In this document: positions 12,482 to 24,341 of the stretch, in pieces
How the letters are laid out: each line of letters opens with the position of its first letter
Numbering within the stretch: the stretch's first letter is position 1
From: Norana najaformis
Taxonomy: Eukaryota; Annelida; Clitellata; Crassiclitellata; Hormogastridae
NCBI GenBank assembly: GCA_964023275.1
Contig: OZ029919.1
Coordinates: 449,501-513,500 of the forward strand
Direction of reading: 5' to 3'
Length of the DNA: 64,000 nt
Program-made: the position numbers and the translations under genes
Notes under the pieces: generated by a model
The model's database searches: none
The model's input: the letters and a program-made list of their open reading frames with translations, nothing else
Told to the model about the DNA's origin: nothing

Positions 12482-15400
12482 ATGACGACCAGAAACGGAC
12501 TACAGAGGGCAGCTCTTGGCAACATCTCCAATAAAGGAACATTGCCAACAAAGGCTGATGCACAGAAGGCAAGTCTTGTCAGATTTTGGGATTTCAACCA
12601 GTTTTTCTCATAAAGATTTTCTAGCTGATTGATATAACTTAGTTATTTAATAAAATTTAGCAGAAGGCGCAGTAGCCCATGTTTAGATTATTATCGTGTG
12701 AATTCAGACTTTTAGAACTGGGTGTCTAAATATTATAGTAGCCTCATGTGTTTCATTTGCCTGCATTGAAGTCGTAATGAACTGAATTGAAATGTAACAA
12801 GTTGGTGTTAAAATTTAATATTGGCCTGAGTTATTAACATGATGTTGCTTTATGAATCTGTATCATGTTAAATATACGTGTTTTTTCTGTAGCTGCATTT
12901 TTTCTCGGCATTGTGTTCACTGGAGCGAGGGTGGCATTTGAGTTTAAAAACTTGTATTTTCATTTAATGTAAATGTAAACATTTTTCTGTAGCGACCATA
13001 TGGCCTTGACCCTACTCATTTTTCAACGAATTACTCAGGTGAGATCCTTCGTCACCGCTGCCTGTTTGAATGGGCACCACACCATTTAAGGCCCCATCTG
13101 AACGGACCATGATAGACCAAGATTTAAATCTCTTAAATAAGTCACGACCGGGACACAAACCTGCATCATCATGCTCAGAGGCGCCTTGACAGACGTGTTA
13201 ACCAATGTAGCTAACCAGGGCAGTTGGTGCTGATGGCTAAACATTTGATTTGATGTGACAGGCGCCGAAGGACAAGAAGATCGTGGAGAAAGTGGCTCTG
13301 AAGAAGACAGCAACGACTGTGGTTAATGCTTCAAACAAACAGCCAACTGCAAAACAGATTCAACATGTGGAATCAGTTTTACCTGTGGTGCCAGTTGTAT
13401 CTGTAGACCCGTTTGTTTCACTTGTACCTCTGGCACCAGTGGAACAACAGGAGACAGCAGTCTGTCAGATGAAAAAGCTACCTGTGCGACAGGAGCCAAT
13501 CATTGAAGTGGAAGAGGTAGGTGACATCTTCCTAAAGGCATCTCGCTTTATCTCTGCACTCCTGGACTTGTGTAAAATACAAACTCATGTGGTTTTACTT
13601 CTAAAAGGTATTGTTCTCGTTGTAAAGCCTGAAGAATAGCTGGACAACGTGGCTATGTGAGTTGCATTAGTAAGGTGGCAAATTTTCCGCAATGGTTTGA
13701 AGAGCCAAGATTATTTGACCCAGTCACATTTCCTTGAATTGTGGTACCAAAATGTATAAAAACTGTTAATTTCTTGCAGTTCATTTATCCACTTAAAAAT
13801 ATTGGATTGTACATTGTAAGTTTCTGTTTGCTTGTGTTACTGGAGGAGTTTTCATTTAAAATGCCTAAGGTTTGAAGGGCAGTTTTTCTGCTGTTTATGA
13901 GACGTTTCAGAAAATTTGACTTTCTGAAGGAATTGTCCTGATGAACTGGAGATTTGGACAAGAGCTTTGAGATGCTGTTTTGTGTTCAGGAGACGTTCTA
14001 ACTGAAATTGCTTGCTTGATATCGCAGTCACCGGCAAGCGGAGATGAATCAAGCATCGAAATTGATGTCTCAGCCTCTTCCGTTTCCATGGACACCAGTG
14101 GCCAATCGGAGGCGAGTGAAGCAGCTGCGACCACAAACGAGGAAGCGTTTTCGAATCAGATGTACACGCTGATGTTACGTGATATCGACGAAGAGGATGG
14201 CGACAATCCTCAGCTGGTAAGCGAATACGCAAAGGACATCTACCACTACATGATGACACTCGAGAACCTGGTGCCGATCCGTCATAACCATCTGAGCAAA
14301 CAGCCAGAGGTGAATGCACGCATGAGGTCCATCCTAGTAGATTGGCTGATCCAGGTCCATCAGAGGTTCCATCTCCTCCAGGAGACGCTCTTCCTCACCG
14401 TTGCTATTCTAGACAGATATCTCCAGGTTAGCCTATTATTATTATTGCTAACATCTACATTTACCCAACCCTAGTTATTTATGGATGCTGTTCTTCCAGA
14501 ATTAACTGTTAATCCTCTAAGTTTTAGTTTACTTGAATATTCTGTAAGTTCATTTGTTTTATGTTTTGCTGAGATTGGAAGTTCTTGATTGAGAAAGTTA
14601 TTCATAAATGATTGACTTTTTGCCGTGTTTTGTTTTATGATGCAGTTTTTGGAGCTTTAGTTTTGTGCAGCGTTCTAAAGACAGTGAGAACTCCTGTTTT
14701 TGTGGACGATGTAGAAACGAACTGGATGCTCACTTAGAGCTGAGCTAATTAGCGTCTGATTTGGTTTTAGGCTGAATTTGTGCCAAAGACGAAGCTGCAG
14801 TTGGTTGGCGTTGCTTCGATGTGGGTTGCTGCCAAGTACGAAGAGATGTATGCTCCGGAGGTTGCCGACTTTGCCTACATCACTGATCACGCCTACACGA
14901 AGGCCGAGATCCGCCAGATGGAGTGCGCCATCCTTCGTGCCCTTGACTTCTCATTCGGTCGTCCTCTCCCTATTCACTTCCTTCGAAGGTTTTCAAAGGC
15001 GGGAGATGTAAGCCACCCCTTTATATATGACTGGGCTTCTCCAAGGATTTATTTTTTTGCTGCAGTTTCGCTTCAAGGGAACCATGTGACTGACGCCTAG
15101 CGATATGTTATAAGTCCTATAAAGAAGGCATTAGATTAGATCGAATACATTACATCAGCTGTCTCCTTTCTATTATTTATGGGGTGTTTAAAAACCTTTC
15201 CACGAAAACTATCTGATTCTGTCTGTCTTCTGTCCACATTTTCATTGCAGTTGTCAGAAAATCTGCTAGAAATTAAGATGGGATTGAAACAAGATTGTAC
15301 TGAACGGTGTGTGTTTAAAGTGATGAGTTGCACCTGTTGCTTCGGTGGTCTGTCTAGACAACTGGAGTGCTGTATTGGACAATATTTGTCCGAATGAAGA

Positions 15401-16527
15401 CTCTAACGAGTGCACAGGGGCCATCTGATTAAACCACCGTTTCCTCTACAAATTGGTTTCTACTGATTTTTGTGCTTTGTGACTTTAAAATAAATTCTCA
15501 CCATCCATCTTGATTTGAGTAGTTGTGTTAATTAAATTAGAAAATTCAGTCTTAGAATTTTTCTTTTCAAACTTTGTGATATTTAATAGCATTTCTGCCC
15601 AGTGTTCTCCTGTCATGGCGTGTAGGCATACCAAGATGGCCGAACTGTTTTGCTTTGCATGCTCAAGTGACACTAACAAGACTTGCATGCTTTTGTACGT
15701 GATGTGGAAATTACAACCATTTCTGCTGTACGTGTTATTTGAGATTTGTGTTTTGTTTTTGTCTGTGGACGACTTAGGTTGATGCCAGGACGCATAATCT
15801 TGCCAAATATTTCATGGAGCTTGCAATGGTGCCGTGCGAAACCGCTCACGTGAAACCGTCGTACATGGCCGCTGGTGCTCTGCGTCTGGCGCAAAAACTG
15901 CTTGGTGAATACAACTGGGTAAGTTTGCTGCTTCTTTACCGGTCACATTTTGGATTTAGTATAGGTGTAGAACTTGTTTTTCCATTGCTTTTGGGTCTGT
16001 TTTGTTGCAGGACTTTTGTTGGATTTGATCGCATGTGCATAACACCAGTATCAAGTGAGAAGCTAAGTCTAGTGTGTGGAAGCAAACTGTCACAGTGGTT
16101 GTTAGCAGGTTCAAAATGTTGATCATTGGATCACACAGTACAAGCAGGTGAGCTAAACAAATGAATTGTGTGGCATGAGTGACTATTTCTTGCCATAATT
16201 CTTATTTCACCTTTTGACCTTTCTATGTTTGAAGAAGTCTGTCTTGCACTTTGACACGGGAATAGGTTCTGAAGTTGAAATGTTTTCTTTGTCATTTCTT
16301 AGGGTTCTGTGATGGTCTACTACACAAGTTACGATGAAGCTATGTTGGCGCCACTCATGGCCAAGCTTGCCCAGATTGCGATGACTGCTGGCAGTGGAAA
16401 GACGACGGCAGTCAAGACGAAATACCAGAGCTCAAAACTGATGAAAGTGAGTGCGCTTGACGAGCTGAGCTCCGAGTATCTCCACGAAGTCGCCAGTTGG
16501 CCGACGACTCCCGTCTTTGCAAATTAA
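12482..16527 (+). CDS. CCNB: G2/mitotic-specific cyclin B
   Basis: Regulatory subunit of CDK1 that drives entry into mitosis. Exons: 12422-12568, 13262-13516, 14028-14426, 14771-15007, 15778-15918 and 16303-16527. All phases are zero and the gene ends in TAA. The exon at 12422 is open from its acceptor; the first in-frame ATG (12482, A at -3) gives a 447-residue protein, but an upstream coding exon cannot be excluded. Residues 9-17, RAALGNISN, form the APC/C destruction box (12506-12532). A Lys/Pro/Val-rich linker follows. The cyclin N-box begins at [14 protein letters not shown] and continues through [36 protein letters not shown] and [12 protein letters not shown]. The C-box follows ([25 protein letters not shown]). 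The first intron has a GC donor (AAG|GCAAGT). The cyclin core is B-type by the YEEMY, GRPLP and FLRR signatures; B1 versus B2 has no meaning without a tree. Confidence 0.95.
12966..13222 (+). repeat. Dispersed repeat C, copy in cyclin B intron
   Basis: About 255 bases, beginning near GTAAATGTAAACATTTTTCT, then AGCGACCATATGGCC, a GATCCTTCGTCACCGCTGCC block, GAATGGGCACCAC and CTCAGAGGCGCCTTG, and ending near GTAGCTAACCAGG. Full-length relatives lie at 43983-44226 (plus), 17672-17889 (minus) and 59920-60172 (minus), with a fragment at 24063-24124. It has no coding capacity, so it is a short non-autonomous interspersed element of unknown class. Confidence 0.85.
15250..15455 (+). repeat. Dispersed repeat E, copy 2 (cyclin B intron)
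   Basis: Second copy of the element at 11555-11758, in the same orientation, here in the intron between the fourth and fifth listed cyclin exons. It differs by scattered substitutions and small indels, so the copies are not recent duplicates. Confidence 0.8.
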
Positions 16528-18320
16528 CTCAAAATGTAACTGACTAACCGGTCGAAGTCGAACTGCGATCGGAGATCTGTTTATCAACGAAATGACGCTG
16601 GAAGTGCCACAGTTTTTTATCTGAGAAATATGATATTTGCATTCATTCAACTGGTTTTAGAAAAGGGAAGAAGAAACTCGCAAGCTTGTTTTAAGCAATG
16701 AGGTTTTTACCAGTCTGTACTTCAGTTTTGCTGCAGGTATTCACAAAATGCATTTTAATTTAGGAATGCCAGCCATTTTGTTGGGTTTACATGTGGCAAA
16801 ACTTTCAGAATGACATTAATTCAAAGTGTGGAATACCTTGTTGACTCCAGTGCTTTGGGTTTTATTTTCTATTCTTTTTTCTGCTTATGTGTGCACATCG
16901 GTTTTTAAAAGATAGTGCAACATGTCGAGTCCCATTTAAGGAAATTTTTTTAGAAGTGTATGTTTTTATACGGTTCTTAATTCTAGGGTTTTAGACGTTA
17001 TTTTTGTGAAACTATTAATTTGTCATGTTTAACCTTATAAAAAAATCAGTTGTGGGAAGCAAGTCATCTAAAACAACTGAGAAAACACATTGCTTGTTTA
17101 AGTTGGGTCGTTAATCTAGCCAAAATGGATGTTGGTATGAGCACGTCTATCTGTCACTTGTATGACTGTTACATCTGTTTATACCAACCTCAGATATTGC
17201 GAGCTGCAAGTGTTTGGGATAAAGTTGAGATCTGTAAACATTTTGAGTGAGTATTGATTTGCTAAAAGCTGTGGAGAAAGAATTCTTTGTTTCTGTGCAA
17301 ATTTACTAAGGGAATTAAAAGAAGTTGTTTTAAAAGTAATCTCTTGCAGACAGAAAATTAACACCAGATGGATTTAAGGAATGTGTTTGATCTCTAAACT
17401 TCTGTCGGTCTGAGTAACAAATAGCTGTATATGAAAGTTTTTTCTTGGTGCTGTGTAGTGTAAACGTTGTTTATTTTCGTCACGATTATTCATTTGTCTA
17501 AAGAAATGTCGCAAAGTAATCTATGGTTTTATTGTACAGTTTTCCAATTCAGTGGACATACTGGCAGCTCCGGTGGTTTGGCAAGAAATGAATTCCATTC
17601 AGGCTGTTTGATACATTGTGCATTAGGATTTTGTGTTCCTCCTGCTGGACCATGCATCTAACAATCTACTCTCCTGGCTAGCTACATTGGTTAACACATA
17701 CATCCTGATTGTGGCTTATTTCAGTTGTCTGAATCTTTGCAGGCAGGGTGGGTCCATGGGAACTTTAAATGGCGTGATGCCCGGTCAAACGGGCAGTGGT
17801 GGTGAAAGATCTCCCATAAATTCATTGAAAAATGAGCATGGTCAAAAGTCATTTGGTCGATATACAAAACTTTACATTCACATTTATGTAACTATTGCAT
17901 GAGGTGGTCTCAGAGGGTAAATGAAATTTTTACATACATGTAGATTCACACTGGCTGATTGAAGTTTCATTGGTTGCACTAGTCCAGTTTTGCTGAACTG
18001 TGTTTGGATGTCTGGTGGCGTTATAGAAGTTATGAAGTCATTTCACGAGGGACAGTTTGCGAGAGAAAAATGAACATCGGGACAACCGCTGGGCAAAACG
18101 ACGCTTCTTCCCCAAGAAACTTAAAATCAAAACTGTCCCACTTACTGAAGACAGAAATATCCTGTTGACGGGATTTACTGCAAGAGTCCCTGAATTCCTA
18201 TTTTACATTGTTCTCTTATTGTAAAAACTGATGCTCAGAACAAGTTCAGATGATGCTCCTCATGATGACTGCCAGTTGCCTCCCGTAGCAGCAAGAGGGC
18301 TTCCTCTCGGTTCCTGCGTC
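16528..18320. other. Convergent intergenic region between cyclin B and SMARCB1
   Basis: About 1.8 kb between two stop codons facing each other; both 3' UTRs must lie here. No clear AATAAA was seen on the plus strand after the cyclin stop; an ATTAAA at about 17314 is a weak candidate. On the minus strand AATAAA (TTTATT at 17470-17475) lies about 850 bases after the SMARCB1 stop. Repeat C occupies 17672-17889. No further gene recognised. Confidence 0.4.
17672..17889 (-). repeat. Dispersed repeat C, intergenic copy
   Basis: Minus-orientation relative of the element at 12966-13222. It shares the complement of the GGCTAGCTACATTGG end, the AAATGGCGTG/GGGCAGTGGTGGTGAAAG core and the final TACATTCACATTTAT. 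The middle is more diverged than in the other copies. Confidence 0.75.
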
Positions 18321-21300
18321 CTACCAAGACGGTGCTGCGTGTGTCAGTCGTCTCATACGCCTACAAGCAGAACAAAGTATGTCATCAAAACCTGAATCGC
18401 TTGTCGCTAGCACTGGCACATTTGATGGTATTTTCAGTGCTGTGAAAGTTTCATAAAGGATGCTACACAAAAGACCATGAACTTCGGTAAAAGGACCAAA
18501 CTCTTCCAAAGAACAGTTTGGAAATCTTTTGGCAGAAAAACAAGCACATGAGACAGCCATGTGTCAAAGTCTTTTAAGGACATCACCCAGATGTGGACAA
18601 GGAAGCCAAAGGTTCTGACCAATTCAGACGTCCGCATCTGGATTTCGTACATGGTCATTCCAGTACAGCCTGCGCCTTGCATGCCAGCTTTGCTGGACGC
18701 AGCCGTATTCAAAGAACCCCACCCTGTAGCAGTTATATAAGAATTCCGGTGAAGTGCAGATGTCCATAGAAAAGGAAAATGGGGATGGTAGTGCCATATA
18801 CGGACAAGGGGAAGGCGGGGTCCCAAGTAGGTAACTTTTGTGGAAGGACAATCTCAGATACTTCAACAAAAGCAGGACTTCTACAGTTCCTATCAAACTG
18901 CATTCCAAAAGTAGCAAAATATTTCACGGACTTGACAGTGGCATTGTTTAAAAGCAGCCCAAGGCAATCGTTGCTCAAATACAACTATAGCATATATACA
19001 AATATAGCTATAGCATCGCATAAGCCTTGTGTGCGGCTGAAGAGCGAATCTTTCAGGAGAAAGTGGACTGACCTTGTGTTTCTGTCCTGATCTCGAATCT
19101 TCTTCTCCATTTCCGCATCTGTCAACGTCTCGAGGAAAGGACACCACTGGTCGGCATCCGACTGACTTCGAATCGCTACTTCCACTACAGGCAGTGGAGC
19201 CTCACTACATAATTCACAACACACACACACATTACACACTTTGTAGGGCACGGTAGTCAACTTGATAGAGCATTCGGCTTGTATCGCGGAGAGTATGTTA
19301 GAGCCTCCTCCCCTAGACGTTACTGTGTAGGGACCTTGAGCAAGTCCTTCACTCACTATTGCTCAGTGCAATAGACATGCTTAGGTAATAGATAGTGGCA
19401 TATAATAAATGCAGAAATAATAAACATAACCCTAACATTACTTCTAATACATTGTTCTGTCCTGCTGACAGGTAACCAATAACCCCTGAACAAATTTCCA
19501 TTGGTTTAAATTCATAGCTACATTTCCGGTTCTTCAAAATAAACATAACTGTGAAGCCACATAGAAAGCGTTTAAAATACATAAAGCATCCTATAAACGA
19601 TTCAGTTTCTTTAACGCGATGACCTCGTATTGAGTCAACGTTTACCAACATCCAAGTACTAATAGAATAAGAGATCCAATCATTTAAAAAAAGGAGTCCT
19701 ATTGTCAGACTGCTTTCATCGCATTTGCACTTCAGCTGAGCAGTGCTTCAGACCCTGAGACCACAATTCTGAGTCATTTCTACAGCAGTGAGTAAACAAT
19801 TGGGCTACCTTTACCTCTGCAACAGCTACAATCACAGAAATTAGACTGATTTATCTTGATAAAGCAAGGAGACCTGAAAGCGTAAGTTCTCTGGTGCCAG
19901 CTCAGTTGGCCACGGATGCTGTAAGCGATGGCCGTCACGAATTCACCACCGAGACCGAGTTCGGCGCACAGTTTGGTCGTAAACTCTTCCGGACTGTTCT
20001 CTTTCTCCGACATGTCCCACTCAAACTGATCAGCCAGTGAGATGTTGCCCACATGAATATTCAACTGAAGCAGAACAGACACTAAATCATTCAGCTTAAA
20101 TCAGTTTCAAACAACTTCAATAAAAAAGAGCATCTCAAATATACTTTGTATGTACATCCAGGGTCGTTTTAAGGTCGTCGTAGGCCCTAGGAACAGTGCC
20201 TACTGTGCCTAATGGATCAGACTGTCCTATGTATATCAAATAAATAAAAAAGATTTACAATATCTCGCTTGCTACCAAAAAATAACCAAAAAACTAACCA
20301 TTATTGAGCTAAACAGTTAATGATACCTCAACAGATTTATCAGATGGGCCTGTTACAGTCCCTTTGAAAGTTAATTAAAAAGGTAGCACATAAATCACCA
20401 TGTAAAATAAACCGCTTCCAGATGATGCTGATCAACTCGAGTGACCTTTGACATGGCTACTCTTACATTAACCTATGACCTACCAAGTTCCTAACTGACC
20501 TATTCAGCATTCTAAAAATTAGAATTCCATGTCCTACAACCACAACACTCGGCATTAACACCACCGCGTGTTTTTAGATGACCTTGATGGCAAGAGGTTA
20601 CCTTGACAACGACCCTTTGGTCAGCTTGTTCTTCGAGGATGTTGTCCACTGGAAAAGCATCGATTTGTTGCCTAATGGCTTGTGAGATTGCTGGCAGGAA
20701 GTGAGCCGGGTTCAGATCCAGGTCATCGCAAAGAATCTCTGCAAACTGTTCTGGTGTGATAAGCTGCTCTGGAAATAACAAACAATCTGATCTATTAATC
20801 CAATCTAATCAGTTAATCTAATCCCATCTGATCTGCTAAGTTAATCTCATCTAATCTGCTAAGTTAATCTAATCTAATCTGCTAAGTTAATCTAATCTAA
20901 TCTGTTAACAATAGTGTTAAAGTGAGAATAATGTCAGAAGCTTTAGAGCCAAAAAACGTGTAGGTCTAACCAACCGTTCTTGTTCCACGTGAAACAATCC
21001 CTCAACTTCTGTCCTTCGAACTCCATATCCAGTCGAATGGGAACGAGGACCTCGGGCTGACTAGAGTTCTCGTGAATTATAGATGGATCGAGGTCATCGT
21101 AACTACAGACAACAACATCAGATCAACGTTCAAGACAGGAGCTCAAGAAATAACAGTCTAACTGAACAAACACTGCCTCCTGATAAAAACACAAAAACTA
21201 GACAAGCCAAACAATAAATGCAGACAACAAACAATTCACCCATCAGCTGAAGCAACTGTTCATTTATTCACATATCTTCTTACGCTTGTCCTTGTTCGGC

Positions 21301-23695
21301 TCATAGGCTTCTAGAATATTTTAATTATAGCACAGATGCAGCAAGAAAGTTAACTTTACCTTACAGCTACGTGACTCAACCAAAAATTGTAAATGTCACT
21401 GGGATTCAATTCCACAAGAAGAAAAGCAAAATCCACTGTAATGACAATTCTAAAAGTTCAAACTGAAACTTAAGAAACGGCCAGTTGCAAGTGAAATACA
21501 ACCTGGACAAGATAAGTTGAGACTCACAAAAATTATCTTACCAGAGAGGGTAGGTTCTAATTTTGCTGCCTCCGATTCGGTTTCTGTTGATGGGGGTGGA
21601 GCATGGAACAGCATCGAGGTGATGTGAGCTGCTTGGAATGGCAGGAACCCAGCCACTCGTACGCTTGCTCTTCGTATCCCTTCAAACAATCAGACAAAAT
21701 CTAGATTAGATTATGATAAGCAGACGAATCCAAACAAATCTTTCAACTGAATTTAAATTGCATCTATTTGTCTTCTAAATGAGAGTGTGTACATCAGAAA
21801 ATAAATAAGAAAGTGATAAATACTTTGAGATGTTGTGCTTATCACACCCTGTCTTCTGGTATCACAGATCTCAACTGTTCCTGTCCAAAGGATTGTAATT
21901 CAAAAGGTGGTTTTACTTAGAAGTGACCATTGGCCTTTTGCATTACGATAATGGCGTTAATCAAGACCTAAATAATCATCACATGATTCAACATAACTGA
22001 ACCTACACAATTTCCATATTTTCGATAAGCTCCACAGTCAAGAGAAACGATGGCAAAATGCAAATGAAAATATCCTCCTTGGTCACTACTTTTGAGCTAA
22101 ACCCAGCAAGAATCTACACACAGAACTGCTCAACAAGTTCCGGCTATTAGCAATAATTAACATAAGTTGTATTTATACGCCTCTTGGCAAGGATTCGTCA
22201 AACGGTCTGTGTTTCATTTCCTAGATGGCACTAAACTGAGGAAAGGAATCTCACCTAGGAACAATAACTTCAGCGCTGACGGAGAGTGCTTTGTATTTGT
22301 CATCATTTCCTTCGAAGACTTCATCCACCTCGCTCGCCTTTAATAGCGTGATACTCGAAGCCAATGAGTGCTGACCGAAGCCCACTAAAAATCACAAACA
22401 ACAGAGAGCATAAAAATTTAAATATATGCGCAGGAACACTTTCAGGTAAAGCAGAGCGAATCGATCGTCAGTTGCAGGGACCTATTAGCTTTAAATTTGT
22501 CCCAGTGTCCCGAGTTCATAAGCGTGAACTCAAAATTTCTAAAGCGTTACTTAAAAGCTAAGCACAGGGCACCAGCTTATTCATGAGCACTGCGTCAAGT
22601 CAGTGAGGGTTGTCCAAAGATGCCATGTCAAGAACCAAGTCCGGTTGCTAGAAGACCAAAGAGAGAATGGGGAAAGGAGCTGTTAGGGTGGGTTGTGTTT
22701 AAGAATGGAAATGAGCTCAGGGTGATAAACGTTAATGTCAAAAACATGAACTGATCAACTCTTACGCTTTTGTGCCAGAACTTTTCGTTCTTCTAGGCTC
22801 ATCTGTCGTCTCCATAGCGATGGGTAGCGTTTGTACAGAGACCCTCGGAACATGCGCAGGTAATTTCCCACCTGAAATAAATGTTCACTGTAGCAGGAGA
22901 TTTTGGAAATACTACATCAATAAAAACATAGAACAGGTTACGCACAATAGGCACAAAGAAACTGGCCAGGATCAGTCACTTCAAAACCCCAAAATCACGG
23001 ATGAAATTGCCACATTGTGAGAAATGTTACGGCAATCTGGCAAAGAAGTTGCTCATTTCAATCATCAGAGATGTAACTGTAAATTTATAAAATTTCTCAG
23101 CGCCACACATTAGCTGTGTCAGAGGTACCAGCTTCGTTTGTTTGGATTGCTTCTGTGCCAAGTCATTTTCCGGGGGAACGAAAGCCGAAGGACGAATACT
23201 TAGCCAGACTAATTTTTCTATTTATGGTAGGTTTCCATTTCAATAACTACTTTCACGGTTAGATTTATTATACTTTCTTCTATTTGTGTCACTGGCCGCT
23301 TAAACCACTCCGTACTTAAAACCTCTACTTAGTTCCCTTGATCCGCAACGTCTTGCCGTTATGATTACGACGCTCGTAAGCAAAGTTAAGTTCAGCACCG
23401 TTGGGTCCGGTTATTTAACAGCTCTTTTTAGCTCACTTAAACGCTGACATTTTTGAATTCTTTAGACTCTCTTGTGGTGTAAATACAGTGGACGGTAAGG
23501 CCAAGAAGAAATAGCGACCGATACAAAGAACAATTGAACGCAAATTCTCACATCTGAATAAAGCACATAGTATCAAACGCTATGTTTTCAATTAATTACC
23601 TCCGATCCAACATAGTAAAATTCTCCTCCTTCCTCTAACTGGAAAGGTTTTGGTCTTTCGCCAAATGTTCTCATTCCTTGAACGGGCGCCGCCAT
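18321..23695 (-). CDS. SMARCB1: SWI/SNF chromatin-remodelling core subunit SMARCB1/SNF5
   Basis: Core subunit of nuclear BAF-type ATP-dependent chromatin remodellers. Complete gene in nine exons (5' to 3'): 23600-23695, 22766-22871, 22255-22384, 21542-21679, 20975-21102, 20602-20768, 19874-20064, 19073-19204 and 18321-18360. Every junction has AG/GT on the minus strand and all phases fit, giving 375 residues against 385 in human. The ATG (context AAAGATGG) opens [19 protein letters not shown]. The N-terminal winged-helix region includes [20 protein letters not shown]. The middle part carries [20 protein letters not shown] and the [16 protein letters not shown] segment. Repeat 1 has [19 protein letters not shown] and [12 protein letters not shown]. 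Repeat 2 has [20 protein letters not shown] and [20 protein letters not shown]. The C-terminal helix ends [13 protein letters not shown]. No family-defining block is missing, so it looks functional. Confidence 0.97.
19246..19421 (+). mobile_element. tRNA-derived SINE (family A), SMARCB1 intron
   Basis: The head resembles a tRNA promoter: an A-box region in GGCACGGTAGTCAACTTGAT and GCATTCGGCTTGT, then a degenerate B box (TTAGAGCCTCC). The body contains GTAGGGACCTTGAGCAAGTC and CTTCACTCAC, and the A-rich tail is ATAATAAATGCAGAAATAAT. Near relatives lie at 27089-27230 and 39619-39808 (plus) and 50453-50626 (minus). The copy lies antisense in the intron between SMARCB1 exons 7 and 8. Confidence 0.75.
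20795..20910. repeat. TAATC-type simple/tandem repeat
   Basis: Repeated AATCTAATC units interspersed with a TGCTAAGTTAATCTAATC motif, in the SMARCB1 intron next to exon 6. The same pentamer (TAATC/GATTA) forms the tails of many dispersed copies elsewhere in the window. Confidence 0.8.
22524..22702 (+). repeat. Dispersed repeat D, copy 1
   Basis: About 180 bases matching 24164-24341 in direct orientation. Shared blocks include ATTTCTAAAGCGTTACTTAA, CACCAGCTTATTCA, AAGAACCAAGTCCGGTTGCT and GTGTTTAAG. It lies in the intron between SMARCB1 exons 2 and 3. No coding capacity. Confidence 0.85.
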
Positions 23696-24062
23696 CTTTC
23701 TTTCAAACAACAACCAAAGACATGCAATGAAACTAGAAGCACATCACGTGATTCTATTTGAATAATTAATCGAAATATAATGTAAAAATCTCCGAATTTG
23801 TAGGCGCCACACAGAAGCTGCGAGAGACAGACAGACAGAGTGACGGACGGACGGGCACTGACCAGCTTGGACGGGTGGCGAGTATCAAACTGAGGCCCAT
23901 AATGGAGGTATGCCCTAAAACGGCATACTGTTATTTTTGCCTGTTTCATCACAAATAACCTCCAACCCCAGCATTTCTCAGTCCCCTAGTAACGAGTCAT
24001 GGTTGTGCCTGTGACGGCTATTACCCACACACTAAACTCAAGTTCACAGATTTCAATGAAAT

Positions 24063-24124
24063 GTAGATGTACACGATGTCTCTATAGCGACCGTAAGATC
24101 TCTTGACCCTGCTAATTTTTCATG
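24063..24124 (+). repeat. Dispersed repeat C, truncated end
   Basis: About 60 bases matching only the start of repeat C (AGCGACCGTAAGATCTCTTGACCCTGC, cut here to the recognisable core AGCGACCGTA...TTGACCC), ending at TTTTTCATG. It is followed within 40 bases by repeat D, so the two elements are side by side. Confidence 0.6.
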
Positions 24125-24163
24125 TAAGCTGCTAGCTACTACAACAGCATAATCATCACATAA

Positions 24164-24341
24164 TTGTAAACTTGAAATTTCTAAAGCGTTACTTAAAAGC
24201 TAAGCGCAGGCACCAGCTTATTCACGAGCGCTGCTTCAAGTCAGTGGGGTTGTGCAAGGATGCCATATCAAGAACCAAGTCCGGTTGCTGGAAGACCAGA
24301 AAGAAGGGGGACAGAAGCTGTTAGAGTGGGTCGTGTTTAAG
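24164..24341 (+). repeat. Dispersed repeat D, copy 2
   Basis: Second direct copy of the element at 22524-22702, about 1.6 kb away, with scattered substitutions. The pair flanks the first two SMARCB1 exons, so unequal recombination between them could delete the 5' end of the gene. Confidence 0.85.

Noticed and set aside
14218-14223. GTAAGC inside the third cyclin exon as an alternative donor
   Set aside because: The cyclin frame and conserved N-box sequence continue through it; use would remove the start of the cyclin box.
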